Positions 50,531 to 61,026 of a DNA stretch of 64,000 bases are shown here, piece after piece (the stretch's first letter is position 1; every line of letters begins with the position of its first letter). Below the pieces are notes generated by a model that was not told where the DNA came from, ran no database searches, and saw only the letters and a list, made by a program, of their open reading frames with translations. The DNA lies in the NCBI GenBank assembly GCA_018396755.1, contig JAGTQM010000009.1, positions 1 through 64,000 of the forward strand. The letters run 5' to 3'. The translations under genes and the position numbers were made by a program. Origin of the DNA: Candidatus Bathyarchaeota archaeon (GTDB taxonomy: Archaea; Thermoproteota; CALKCG01; B24).

Positions 50531-51697
50531 TTGTTGAAGTATAGAAAGTTCGGTAGGCTGGATTGGAGGGTTTCCGCACTCGGTTTTGGCACTATGAGAC
50601 TGCCCATACTTGACGCTAACGATCCTAGTAGGGTGGATGAATCTGAAGCCATAAGAATGATAAGATATGCTATAGATCATTGTGTGAATTATATTGATAC
50701 CGCCTACGGCTACCATCGTGGAAACAGTGAGGTTATCGTTGGAAAAGCACTAAAGGAGGGTTACCGTGACAATGTTAGGGTTGCAACGAAAATGCCGATT
50801 TTCATGGTCAACAAGCGTGAGGAGTTGGATGAAATATTCAATGAGCAGTTAAGAAGGCTGCAACTTGAATGCATCGATTTCTATCTTCTACATAATCTTA
50901 ATAGAGATAGCTGGCAGAAAACCCTAGATTTGAACGTTCTCGACTGGGCTGAGCGGCAGATGGCTGAAGGTAAAATCAAGTATCTCGGGTTTAGCTTCCA
51001 CGATGAATTTGAAGTCTTTAAAGAGATAATTGATAACTATAGTGGATGGACATTCTGCTAAATCCAATATAACTACATGGATACTGAGAGCAGTAGGCAA
51101 ACACCTGGAACGACGGGGCTTAAGTACGCTGCTTCAAGAGGACTTGCGGTTGTAGTAATGGAACCGATAAAGGGCGGCTTACTTGCGGTTACGCCTCCAA
51201 AAGAAGTCCAAGCAATATGGGATGAGGCTGAAGTCAAAAGATCCCCGGCTGAGTGGGCGCTCCTCTGGGTTTGGAACCACCCAGAAGTTCCCGTTGTACT
51301 AAGCGGCATGAGAGCAATGGAGCAAGTTATAGAAAATGTCCAGATCGCAGACCGCTCAGAGCCGAATATACTTACACCTAAGGATCTTGAAATAGTTGCA
51401 AGGGTTAGGGAGAAATATCTCCAACATGGCTTCATAGGGTGTACAGGATGCCAATACTGTATGCCATGCCCTCAGGGTGTTAGAATACCCGGTATCTTAT
51501 CATTCTTTAATGAGGTGCTTAGAGCTAGTGATCCCCAGAGACGTAATGAGATCATAGAGAGGTATAATGCAACGATTCCACAGGAGAATAGAGCTGAGGC
51601 ATGCATTAGATGTGGTACATGTGAGGAAAAGTGCCCCCAAAATCTACCGATCCGAAGGCTTCTCTCAAACGCTCGATGGGCCTTAAGACCACCTTAG
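50531..51697 (+). pseudogene. Aldo/keto reductase with ferredoxin domain, single ochre codon
   Basis: The frame encodes an AKR barrel (GFGTMRLPI, YIDTAYGYHRGNSEVIVG) and a C-terminal ferredoxin with CTGCQYCMPCPQGV and CIRCGTCEEKCPQN, the COG1453 type. It is uninterrupted for 1167 bp except for TAA at 51059-51061, where family members have the glutamine of FCQIQYNYMD. One C-to-T change restores a 388-residue protein. The TTG at 50531 or 50534 is the start. Confidence 0.85.
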
Positions 51698-51803
51698 TAA
51701 ACCTAGAGAGGATGAGCCATTTATCTAAGAAATGCAAATGTTTGAGGGGGGGAGTTAAATTTAAATGTGCTCTAGCTTCAAAGTTAAGCTTTAGGTGTGA
51801 AAA

Positions 51804-53800
51804 ATGTCAAGAGAGATTTTCGAGGAAAAATTTCCATGGTTGCTTGTAATAGTGACGGCGATCGTATTTACATTTGTAGGTAACATCTGGCTGGCTCTGC
51901 TACCGCATTTTAACCTTGTGGTCAACTACAACCTGGGCTATGTGGGTTGTGCTTTAAGTCTTTCTCCGCTTGGATTTTTACCTTTTCTAATATTACTTCC
52001 TTTAAAGGTTAAATAAAGGTTAAACTCAACTCTAAGACGGTTACAGTTCTCTATACAATTGGCTTAACCACCGGATTCTTCATGAACCTGTACTTTCCCT
52101 GGTATCAGCCTGGAGCAGAGTTTACAAGCCGATACATAAATCCAGAGAATAGCGTCAGATATATTCCAAGTTTCGTAGCGCCCCCAAGAGAAGTAGCTGA
52201 ACATCTCTTATACGGGAACCCATACATCCCATGGGGTAATTGGCTAACCCCAATAGTGTTTTGGTGGATTTATCAAGTAGTCTTCAGCTTCTTTATGTTA
52301 TCGACTGTCTCCATCTTTAGACAATTTTGGATAGATGTTGAGAAGATGCCGTTTCCACAGACTGCTATGGCTTACGAGATTATACGTATGACCGTTGAAA
52401 GAGATAAGTACAAAAGGTTGAGTAGACCGTTCATCCTAGGTCTTATTCTTGGTTTGGTAATTCAAGTCCCAATATTTATGGCTTTAACATTTCCATGGTT
52501 TCCAGACATATATGCTTGGCGTACTAATACCTGCGGGTTCGGATCGACCTGGGTAACGCCAGATTCACCATTAGCTACAGTAGTGGGATTTCAGCTTTTC
52601 AATAAGTGGCCTCCATTTGCAGCCGTATTCTACTTAGCACCTTTATCGGTATTGACCAGTTTTATGCTATGGTTTCTAGTATACCTAATAGTCTCTCAAG
52701 TAGCTTACTACATGGGCTACTATACAGGTATTCTCGATCTACCGGGGTGTGGGAGAAACTGGTGTGGAGTAAATATTCCAACAGCTGGCGACCCGTTTAA
52801 ATGGGCGGCATTATCTAACATAGGTGGTCTCATAGGGTTGACACTCTTCTACATAATTTTAAACAGAAGATACATATTCTCCACTATTAAAACGGCCTTC
52901 ACTAAGGTTAAAGAAGTCGACGAATCTAAGGAGCCTATAAGCTATAGAGCAGCCTATCTGCTTTTTGCAACATCCTTCATCGCAATCACAGCGTTATATG
53001 TGACGCTAGGTATGAGTATAACAGTAGCGCTTCTCATGCCAATAATAGCTTTCATAGCTTGGATCGCAAGCCTCAGGATTTTCGGCTTGATAGGGTTTAA
53101 TGCTGTTACGTATGGAGGCTACGGTACTGGCTTCATCTGGCTTATGTGGCCTGTTAGACCTGAACCTCCGACTTCAGAGTGGTTTTGGGCTATGCTTATG
53201 AATAGAACGTTTCTCACGGACGGTTTCGGCTATGGGTGGCCAGGTGTTATGACAGCTGCTTTTTCAGGATTTAAATTGAGCAATCTTACTGGGACGAGCA
53301 ATAAACTCATCTTTAAAACTCTAGTAGTATCATCTATTATTGCACCATTGATTGCAATCATAGCCATGATATGGCTTTGCTACAGCTTCGGAGGAATGAA
53401 GTTTGCAACCTTTATCACAGATGTAAATACGGACATAGTTGCGAGGTTTATAAACCCTGGAGCTCATGAAAATTGGCCTGCTGCCCAACCTTGGATAGTA
53501 CACGCTATAGCAGGTATACTGATAGTAGGCGTATTAAGCTATCTGCATACAAGGTTTCTTTGGTTTCCAATGGGTCCAATAGGCTTCTTAATGGCTACAA
53601 CAGGTCATACACTATTGGAGGGTGTATGGACTATGGGACTGGTAGCTTGGATAGCTAAAATCTTAACTTTGAGAATAGGTGGGAGTAAAGCCTACGAAGA
53701 GTATGGGGTTCCACTTATGAGTGGAGTCATAGCTGGAACGATTGTAGCGATATTTATGGGAGGGCTGATAGGCGTTATAAGATTCTTCATACCGTTCTAA
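51804..53800 (+). pseudogene. Oligopeptide-transporter-like membrane protein (DUF6785-like), 11-bp frameshift
   Basis: MSREIFEEKFPWLLVIVTAI to LLPLKVK is open to 52016; the rest continues in another frame as KVKLNSKTVTVLYTIGLTTG to 53800. The repeat AAAGGTTAAA occurs at 52004-52013 and 52015-52024, period 11; removing one period restores a 661-residue protein with about 12-14 helices and motifs such as WWIYQVVFSF and DVEKMPFPQTAMAYEIIR. The family resembles OPT-type transporters. Substrate unknown. Confidence 0.8.
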
Positions 53801-53948
53801 AAATCCATCCTCTTTTTTCCTTGAAATGCCTCGCAGGAGAAGTGCTGCTTTTAGATTTATATGACTTAAAAATAGGTACATCGACGAATATTGGCTGATG
53901 ATAAGGTTTTTATCTGACAATTTGTACATTCTACGTGTTAGAGATATT

Positions 53949-54188
53949 ATGTCTGATGAATCGGTTATAGGCAGAAGATATACGTTAGTAATACCCAAGG
54001 CTATTAGGGAAGAGTTGGCACTTAAGCAAGGGCAAAGGGTTTTGATTCGTGTTGAGGGCAAAAGAATAATCATTGAACCCTTACCGCTGGATCCCTATAA
54101 GGTAATGGAGGAGGTTGTGGGGGAACCTTACGAGGAGGAGGAAGAGGTTAAAGCTGAGGAGTGGCTGAAGAGTCGTGCCGATCGCTGA
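53949..54188 (+). CDS. VapB-type antitoxin, AbrB fold
   Basis: A 79-residue antitoxin: GRRYTLVIPKAIREELALKQ and GKRIIIEPLPLD are the AbrB domain, followed by an acidic tail (EEEEEVKAEEW). ATG 53949 is preferred to the ATG at 53898, which adds a non-family leader. It overlaps the toxin gene by 14 bp. Confidence 0.83.
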   Translation: MSDESVIGRRYTLVIPKAIREELALKQGQRVLIRVEGKRIIIEPLPLDPYKVMEEVVGEPYEEEEEVKAEEWLKSRADR

Positions 54189-54582
54189 TACAGAGTTTCT
54201 TTTCGCTTTAAACCCTAAAGATCGTAGGCACGACTATGCGATAAGATTACTTAAAGAGCTTAATGGCCTAATGGTGCCTGACACTGCCGTACTTGAGTTT
54301 CAAGCAGTTCTTAGAGCTCGTGGTAGAAGCCCATCTCAAGTGAGAATGGCACTATTAGCCCTGCATGACATTCTAATGCAGAACGGTGTGAAAGAAGTAA
54401 AGACTTTGAGCTTAAGCTTACTGGCGTTTCAGAGCGAACTTGAGGACAGGTATGGATTAAGCTACTTCGACAGCCTCATAGCTGCTTCAGCACTAACATT
54501 AGATCGACAAGTAGTTTCAGACGACGAAGCCTTTGACAGAGTCTCAAACCTTAAGAGAATACCGTTATCCTCGACTAAGTGA
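54175..54582 (+). CDS. VapC-type PIN-domain toxin
   Basis: This 135-residue PIN ribonuclease starts at GTG 54175 with PIADTEFLFALN (first acid), then a central glutamate in TAVLEFQAVL and acids in LSYFDSLIAASAL and VVSDDEAFD. All four acidic positions are present. It forms an intact pair with the preceding antitoxin. Confidence 0.83.
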   Translation: MPIADTEFLFALNPKDRRHDYAIRLLKELNGLMVPDTAVLEFQAVLRARGRSPSQVRMALLALHDILMQNGVKEVKTLSLSLLAFQSELEDRYGLSYFDSLIAASALTLDRQVVSDDEAFDRVSNLKRIPLSSTK

Positions 54583-54987
54583 AACCAGATTTTGTCAAGA
54601 AGCCTTAACTATGCTAAGTACCCAATCCTTTTTAACGCCGATCGACTTTGTTAGATCTAGCAGATGAAATAAATACTAAAAGTTCTAGAAAAAAAGTATT
54701 ACTAGAAAACATGTTAAGAAGAATTACAGTTAGCCTATAATAGCGGTTAAGATTGAGGTTATATGTGAAGAAACATTGGCGACTTATTTCGAGTATATTG
54801 TCGATGCTTGTAGAATATGGTTTTTTACATCGACAGAAGAACAGGTAAAAGCTTCATCTACCTAATTTAGAAGCGTTTAAACTTTCTCCAATGAGAAGAA
54901 TAGCAGCTTTTTGGGAAGAAGAATCTGTAGAATGTTGGTAGGCTTTTAGACTTATATTGTTGAATTCAGTATTAACCTTCGATAGTT
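54583..54987. other. Intergenic stretch with possible decayed ORF
   Basis: About 400 bases with no intact gene. In one frame around 54780-54945, segments LISSILSMLVEYGFLHRQKN and LSPMRRIAAFWEEESVECW are separated by a stop, suggesting a remnant I cannot assign. A promoter for the dehydrogenase at 54988 is expected at its right end. Confidence 0.3.
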
Positions 54988-56040
54988 ATGCCTAGGGAAT
55001 TGGTGTTAACTGCTCCTAGAACTCTCGAGTTTAGAGAGTATGAAGAGCCATCGCTTGAAGCTAAGCAGATTAGAGTTAAAAGCATTCTCACCGCTGAAAA
55101 GCATGGTACGAGTTTAGCGATTTACAGAGGTGAATCACCGTTTCATGTAAAACGTTACGATGACCGTTTAAAACTCTTCATGCCGTTGGAGGAAGAAGAG
55201 AAGAGACGTGTGGTTTATCCATGTCATGTGGGGAATATGACTGTAGGTGTTGTCGTGGCGGCTGGCGAAGAAACCTCGAAGTTTAAAGTTAGTGATAGAA
55301 TCTACGGATATCTACCTGTTAGAGAGACACATACCGTTAATGAGAACTTTCCGTTTATCTGGAAGGCCCCGCCTGAGCTGAAAGACGAAGAACTCGTATG
55401 CGTAGATCCGGCGACCGTAGCGCTCATGGCTGTGAGAGAAGGATGTGTTCGAGTGGGAGATAATGTTGCCGTGTTTGGACTTGGAGCAATAGGTCTTATG
55501 GCTGTTCAAATGGTCAAGATAGCCGGGGCTACAAAAGTCATAGCGGTTGAACCTATAGAGTTGAGGATGAAAATGGCTGAGAAATACGGTACAGATTGCG
55601 TTTTAAACCCGAGCAAATGCGACGTCGGATTGGAGATTAAAAAGCTTACGAATGATGTGGGAGTCGACGTCTCTATAGAGACGAGCGGCTCCTATAGAGC
55701 ATTACATCAAGCTATAAGATCAACTGCCTACGGTGGAAATATAGTTCCAGTTTCATGGTACCATGGTGACGCCGTAGGCTTAGACTTGGGTGAAGAGTGG
55801 CATTTCAACAGACAGATTATGGTTTCAGGTGCTAGGGTGGAGAGCGAACCTTATCGCGACCATCCCAGATGGACGAGAAGCAGAGTCTATGCGACTGTTA
55901 TCGAACTTTTTAAACGTAGAATGCTTACAGTTGAAGGTATGCTTAAACCCATCGTTCCATTCGACGATGCTATTGAAGCATATAGACTTATTGACGAAAA
56001 GCCAGAGGAAACAGTTAAGTTAGCTATAAGCTACGTGTGA
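54988..56040 (+). CDS. Zinc-type medium-chain dehydrogenase (MDR)
   Basis: This 350-residue MDR protein has the NAD(P) motif VAVFGLGAIGLMAVQM (about 163-178) and VIAVEPIELRM. The catalytic-zinc cysteine of classical alcohol dehydrogenases is not at the usual N-terminal place (SILTAEKHGTS), and the structural four-cysteine lobe is absent, as in the group of MDR enzymes that reduce or dehydrogenate sugars. It is followed after 20 bp by a HAD phosphatase, suggesting a shared carbohydrate pathway. Substrate unknown. Confidence 0.78.
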   Translation: MPRELVLTAPRTLEFREYEEPSLEAKQIRVKSILTAEKHGTSLAIYRGESPFHVKRYDDRLKLFMPLEEEEKRRVVYPCHVGNMTVGVVVAAGEETSKFKVSDRIYGYLPVRETHTVNENFPFIWKAPPELKDEELVCVDPATVALMAVREGCVRVGDNVAVFGLGAIGLMAVQMVKIAGATKVIAVEPIELRMKMAEKYGTDCVLNPSKCDVGLEIKKLTNDVGVDVSIETSGSYRALHQAIRSTAYGGNIVPVSWYHGDAVGLDLGEEWHFNRQIMVSGARVESEPYRDHPRWTRSRVYATVIELFKRRMLTVEGMLKPIVPFDDAIEAYRLIDEKPEETVKLAISYV

Positions 56041-56060
56041 TTTTGTCATAGAGGGAGATC

Positions 56061-56762
56061 GTGAAGGTTAAAGCGGCGTTTTTCGACGCTGGAGATACGC
56101 TTTTTTACTCTAAGGGAGGTCTTCCAGTTAGAGCTAGAGCGCTCACGGCTAAATTTAAAGAGCTGGGATATTCTCTAGATGAGGCAGATGTTTTAAACGC
56201 CATCAGAAAGGTGGCTGAGCATCTCGAAAAGTCGGATGTTGAATTCCACCGCAAGTATTGGATAAGCTTAACTCTTCTAAACCTTGGCATTAAGAGGAGG
56301 CACCACGATCTCATAGAGGCTCTTTACGAAGTCTATAGACAGACGTCCCTAGCGGATACGTTTATCTACGAAAATGCTACGCAAGTTTTAGAAAAGCTTA
56401 AACGGCGTGGTTTCCTACTAGGTTTAATATCAAATACCACGGACTATGAAGGTCTTAAAGATGTTTTGAAGAAGTTTCAACTGTTTGATTTATTCGATTC
56501 AATAGCGGCATCCGCATTGACGACGTGGCGTAAACCCAGGAGTGAAATTTTCCACTACGCTTTAAATCAATTAGATGTTAAACCATATGAAGCGGTACAC
56601 ATTGGAGATTCTTTGCGAAGAGACGTAGGAGGAGCTAAGGCAGTTGGCATGTATGCGATATGGAAGTTTAAAGACGGAGAGAAATTAGAAGATTCAAACG
56701 TTAAACCAGACTTCATCATAAAAAATCTGAGTGAGGTTTTAGATTTACTAGAGCCGATTTAA
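56061..56762 (+). CDS. HAD-superfamily phosphatase
   Basis: This 233-residue HAD hydrolase has motif I FFDAGDTLFYS, motif II ISNTTDYE, lysine in TWRKPRSEIF and motif IV HIGDSLRRDVGGAKAVGM. A helical cap lies between motifs I and II. The first motif is DAGDT, a variant of DxDGT type, with both aspartates present. Start is GTG 56061, 20 bp after the dehydrogenase. Substrate unknown. Confidence 0.85.
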   Translation: MKVKAAFFDAGDTLFYSKGGLPVRARALTAKFKELGYSLDEADVLNAIRKVAEHLEKSDVEFHRKYWISLTLLNLGIKRRHHDLIEALYEVYRQTSLADTFIYENATQVLEKLKRRGFLLGLISNTTDYEGLKDVLKKFQLFDLFDSIAASALTTWRKPRSEIFHYALNQLDVKPYEAVHIGDSLRRDVGGAKAVGMYAIWKFKDGEKLEDSNVKPDFIIKNLSEVLDLLEPI

Positions 56763-56959
56763 GTAGCACTATACAGTCTCATTACCTCAGTCAAACAAGA
56801 GTCTAACCGCTTCTCTAGTTTTTCTTCGATGCTAGGAGGAGGCTTTCCATAATATTAAATCTAAATACCCTTGCTGATCGTGTTGAATAATGCTCAACTT
56901 TACAAGTACAATACTCCTAAAAAGAGTTTTAAATTTGCAGTTGAAAATATTTGAAATGT

Positions 56960-58696
56960 ATGGTTGAGTTTAAGGAGCTGATCGAAGCCGCATTAGGCAA
57001 GAGGAAGCTTAGCGTTCTCTTCAAAAATGTAAATCTAGTGAACGTATATACTTGTGAAGTCTATAGGTCTAACGTAGGTGTTTTAGATGATAGAGTATGC
57101 TACGTGGGGGAGGATAACAGTTTCAAAGCCTTTGAAGTGGTTGATGGAAAAGACATGTTTCTAGCACCCGGCTTAATAGACTCCCACCTTCACATCGAGA
57201 GCAGTATGGTAACCCCATGGAGGTTTGCTGAAGCCGTATTACCTCGCGGCGTTACTACTGCTATCGCAGACCCCCATGAAATAGCTAATGTATTGGGTGT
57301 TGAAGGAGTTAAAGCTATGGTTGAAAATGCTAGTGGATTAAACTTTAAACTCTATTTTTGGTCTCCGACATGTGTCCCTTCACTACCCGGTTTTGAACAT
57401 TCGGGTGCTGAGATAAGTTCTGGAGATGTTGCTGAAATGCTTAAAATGAATGGTGTTCTTGGGCTTGGCGAAGTCATGGATTACAGTGGAGTAGCGAATC
57501 TTTCCGAAAGAATGATGAATATTGTAGGTGTCGGTTTATCCTTTAAAGTCCCCATCGATGGACATGCACCCATGCTCAGAGGAAAAGTTTTGAATGCTTA
57601 TCTAGCGTCCGGGGTTGAAGCAGATCATGAGAATTTCACGGTTGACGAGGTTGTTGAGAAAGCTAGGCTTGGACTGTGGGTTAAGATTCGTAGACATCTT
57701 GCAGAATCCGAGGGTTTCATAATGGCCGTTAAGAACAGTGGGATAGTAGCTAGACTTATACTAGTTACAGATGATACGTCGCCGGATTTATTAGTTGAAA
57801 GAGGACACTTGGACGGTGTTGTAAGAAGCGCTATTGAGAATGGATTAGATCCCGTAGAAGCGATTCAGGCGGCGACAATTAGACCCGCTCAACATTTAAG
57901 ACTCTACGATATAGGGGGTATAGCTCCAGGTAAACTTGCAGACTTAATTCTACTGAAAAACCTTGAAAAATTCGAAGTCCTAGACGTTTACTCAAATGGT
58001 AAATTGACGGCCAGAGATGGAAAACTCGCAGTTCAAACGGCTCCGAGGCTGTTTCCAGAATGGGCTAAGAAGACGGTTAAGACGCCCAATTTAAAAGTTG
58101 AAGACTTTATGGTTAAAGCCCCTATACAGCATGGCTCAGCTTACGTGAATATAATAGAGGCTAGGGGGTTTGAAACGCGGCTTAAAGAGGATATGCTTCC
58201 AATTGAAAATGGTTTTATCCAGCTTCTAAACTATGCGTTAGCAGTCGTCATCGAACGGCATGGAAAAACCGGTGGCACAGCCAAAGCATTGATAGATGGG
58301 TTGAACATTAGAAGAGGGGCCGTAGCGTCAACCGTTGCACACGACTCCCATAATATGGTTGTCTTAGGTAAATCGCCGTTCGACATGTTGAAGGCGTGGG
58401 AGGTTCTCAGAGATACGCAGGGAGGCTATATTGCTGTTTCAAATGGAGAAATACTGTCTATTTTAAAGCTACCGGTCGCCGGATTGATGAGTGAAGAACC
58501 TATTGAAAAAGTCGCAGAACAATTTAAAAAGTTTAGGGAGGCTGAGAAGCGGTTGGGTTTGGAGGAGGAGGCACCGATACCATTGATAAGTTTACTAACA
58601 CTACCGGTTATACCTCACGTTAGAATTACAGATAGAGGATTGTTCGACGTAGACAGGGGTGAGCTTATTCCTCTAATTAAAGAAGTTACCGTTTGA
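56960..58696 (+). CDS. ade: Adenine deaminase
   Basis: This amidohydrolase of 578 residues converts adenine to hypoxanthine. Metal ligands are visible in IDSHLHIESS, IADPHEIAN and PIDGHAPM, with SEGF and HDSHNMVVLG later in the chain. The length fits bacterial/archaeal AdeC. ATG 56960 is preferred to TTG 56951. It overlaps the convergent URO-D-like gene by 11 bp. Confidence 0.94.
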   Translation: MVEFKELIEAALGKRKLSVLFKNVNLVNVYTCEVYRSNVGVLDDRVCYVGEDNSFKAFEVVDGKDMFLAPGLIDSHLHIESSMVTPWRFAEAVLPRGVTTAIADPHEIANVLGVEGVKAMVENASGLNFKLYFWSPTCVPSLPGFEHSGAEISSGDVAEMLKMNGVLGLGEVMDYSGVANLSERMMNIVGVGLSFKVPIDGHAPMLRGKVLNAYLASGVEADHENFTVDEVVEKARLGLWVKIRRHLAESEGFIMAVKNSGIVARLILVTDDTSPDLLVERGHLDGVVRSAIENGLDPVEAIQAATIRPAQHLRLYDIGGIAPGKLADLILLKNLEKFEVLDVYSNGKLTARDGKLAVQTAPRLFPEWAKKTVKTPNLKVEDFMVKAPIQHGSAYVNIIEARGFETRLKEDMLPIENGFIQLLNYALAVVIERHGKTGGTAKALIDGLNIRRGAVASTVAHDSHNMVVLGKSPFDMLKAWEVLRDTQGGYIAVSNGEILSILKLPVAGLMSEEPIEKVAEQFKKFREAEKRLGLEEEAPIPLISLLTLPVIPHVRITDRGLFDVDRGELIPLIKEVTV

Positions 58697-59765
58697 AAGT
58701 GCCGTATTTTAAAGCCACCTCATATAGTGCTATTATATTGTCTACGGGAGTGTCTGGCTGTATTGCATGTGTTGGCCCTAGGATTAAACCCGTAGGTCCT
58801 AGTTCTTCTATTCTCTGTTTAACTTCTCTAGCTACGTCCTCCCGCGTTCCGAATGGTAGTGTGCTTTGAACGCCTATTGTTCCTTCGAAGCAGAGCCTAT
58901 CTCCGTATAGTCTTTTAAGCTTAACGGGGTCCATGCATTCGGGTTGAACTGGATTAAGTATGTCTACGCCTATCTCGATCAGGTCTGGGATTATCGGCTC
59001 TATCCATCCGTCGCTGTGGAAGTGGAAGAATACGCCGTATCTGTGACATAGGTCGATAAGCTCCTTATACCTAGGCTTTAAGAGGCGCCTCCACATTTCA
59101 GGAGACATCATCATACCCTTCTGCATACCGACATCATCACCATCATATATTACGTCCACATCGGCCTCGCATAGAAGCTTAGCCTGCTGCATTCGAATCT
59201 TATGAAGACCATCCAGTACGGCGTTAACGTAGCTCGGCTTAGTGAACATGAATTTCATAATCTCCTTAAAGCCTACAAGCTGCCAAGCAATCTCCCACAT
59301 GTGTTCAACACCTCCGCAGAGACAGTAGTCTTCGTATATTCTACGGGCTTTAACCACAGCATTAAAATCTTCCACCGATACTTCAGGCCACTTGTACTCT
59401 TCAAGTGGAATATACTGTAATGGATGCTTGTGATACGTGTATGTGTATGTTCTATTTGGTGCCCAAATGCTCTCTACACCCCATAGATCCCTCCTAATCT
59501 CAAACCCCGTGTATTCACCGATCATATAGGCAGGTCCATAAGGTCCCTCTTTAACCTCAACATTCTTAGGAAGATAGCCGCCTTTAATACCTATACCAGC
59601 TCCTCTAATGTCTATGTTTAGAACCCTGTAGAGGTCTTCTGCATTTGAAAGTTTAAACCTCTCCATAAGTGCTTTAAAGGGTTCAGGCCTACTTCTGAAT
59701 ACTAGGGGGATCCTATCAAGTTCTTCATGGCGTATACTTCTAATGCAGCGTTCTCTAGAGTTCAA
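58686..59765 (-). CDS. URO-D-family protein (MtaA/CmuA-like)
   Basis: This 359-residue barrel protein begins MNSRERCIRSIRHEELDRIP, the family start, and has GVFFHFHSDGWIEPIIPDLIEIG and FEGTIGVQSTLPFGTREDV, with LGPTHAIQPDTPVDNI near the end. Relatives include uroporphyrinogen decarboxylase and corrinoid methyltransferases. A true HemE role is doubtful because the N-terminal RQAGR substrate motif is missing. It is the intact counterpart of the IS-interrupted gene at 32031-34927. Confidence 0.87.
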   Translation of the reverse strand: MNSRERCIRSIRHEELDRIPLVFRSRPEPFKALMERFKLSNAEDLYRVLNIDIRGAGIGIKGGYLPKNVEVKEGPYGPAYMIGEYTGFEIRRDLWGVESIWAPNRTYTYTYHKHPLQYIPLEEYKWPEVSVEDFNAVVKARRIYEDYCLCGGVEHMWEIAWQLVGFKEIMKFMFTKPSYVNAVLDGLHKIRMQQAKLLCEADVDVIYDGDDVGMQKGMMMSPEMWRRLLKPRYKELIDLCHRYGVFFHFHSDGWIEPIIPDLIEIGVDILNPVQPECMDPVKLKRLYGDRLCFEGTIGVQSTLPFGTREDVAREVKQRIEELGPTGLILGPTHAIQPDTPVDNIIALYEVALKYGTFKR

Positions 59766-59884
59766 ACCTGCAACCTCCTAAAGCAAGATAATGTTTCCAG
59801 GGGATAATAAATGAAACGTAGGTAGTGTCGAAGGTGAAAACTCTTATAGATCCGCTATAGAAAATAATTCGGGTGTTTTAGACC

Positions 59885-60835
59885 ATGTTTAGTGTAAATC
59901 AAGGAGCTTTAAGACTACTCGAGGAAATGATTTCAAACCCTGAATATTACGGTGTTAAAGTGGAAAAGATTGAAAACGGTGGAGTGATCGTAGACGCTGG
60001 TGTTAAAGCTAGAGGAGGATATGAAGCTGGTTTGAAGATAATCGAGGTCTGCATGGGTGGGTTGGGTAAAGCGTGTTTAACCGTCCAACAGTACGGCGAT
60101 CTCGTACTACCAGCTGTAGTGGTTTATACGGATGAACCGTGTATAGCTACACTAGGTTCACAGTTTGCAGGATGGAGGATTAAAGTTGGAGACTTTTTTG
60201 CATTAGGTTCAGGTCCGGCAAGAGCCATATCTCAAGAGCCTGAAGAACTCTACCGTAAAATCCAGTATAAAGATGAAGTTGACGTAGCAGTTATAATATT
60301 TGAAACAGATAAATATCCCTCAGCAGATGTCTTCAAATACATAGCCGATAAATGCCACGTAGATCCCAGCAAGGTTTACTCGGTGATAACACCAACATAT
60401 AGTATAGCTGGATGTACGCAGATATCTGGACGTATAGTTGAAACAGGTATTCATAAGCTTACTGAACTTGGATTCGATCCTAGGAAGATAATTTATGGTG
60501 CTGGAGTTGCTCCAATAGCACCCATACATCCCAAGTTTGCAAGAGCCATGGGTAGGACAAACGACGTTATAATAGCTTCAGGTCAAGTCTTCCTAACGGT
60601 AGACTACGACGGAACGGACCTAGAGGATTATGTTGAGAAGACGCCTTCCTCAGCTTCAAAAATCTACGGTAAACCCTTCTTTGAAATATTCAAGGAAGCT
60701 GGTTACGACTTCTACAAGATAGACCCAGCCATATTCAGCCCAGCCCATTTAACAGTCAGCAACATTAGAGATGGGAAAGTATACACTGCGGGTAAAATCG
60801 ATGTGGGACTCTTAAAGAAGTCTCTAGGAGTTTAA
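59885..60835 (+). CDS. mch: Methenyltetrahydromethanopterin cyclohydrolase
   Basis: This 316-residue enzyme interconverts methenyl- and formyl-tetrahydromethanopterin in the C1 pathway. Family motifs are GGYEAGLKIIEVCMGGLGKA, PAVVVYTDEPCIATLGSQFAGW, SGPARAISQEPEELY and APIAPIHPKFARAMGRTND. Length and start match the archaeal family. It implies H4MPT-linked one-carbon metabolism. It stands alone between divergent genes. Confidence 0.96.
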   Translation: MFSVNQGALRLLEEMISNPEYYGVKVEKIENGGVIVDAGVKARGGYEAGLKIIEVCMGGLGKACLTVQQYGDLVLPAVVVYTDEPCIATLGSQFAGWRIKVGDFFALGSGPARAISQEPEELYRKIQYKDEVDVAVIIFETDKYPSADVFKYIADKCHVDPSKVYSVITPTYSIAGCTQISGRIVETGIHKLTELGFDPRKIIYGAGVAPIAPIHPKFARAMGRTNDVIIASGQVFLTVDYDGTDLEDYVEKTPSSASKIYGKPFFEIFKEAGYDFYKIDPAIFSPAHLTVSNIRDGKVYTAGKIDVGLLKKSLGV

Positions 60836-61026
60836 CATGGCAAACGGGAAAACGACATCTAAGGGAGGCTGGAGGTTTACATATCTTTTCTAAATCTTTC
60901 TTCAGCAAAATTTAGAACATTAATACGTATCATATCCATCTCTGAGAACTCTACAATAGGCATACCTAGTTCGCTTTAAGTTAAACCGTAGTTACCAAAT
61001 GCTACGCTTTAAATGATCAACGGTAG

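Noticed and set aside
51059-51061. Programmed recoding of the stop codon in the aldo/keto reductase
   Set aside because: The codon is TAA. Archaeal pyrrolysine and selenocysteine use UAG and UGA, and the expected residue is plain glutamine.
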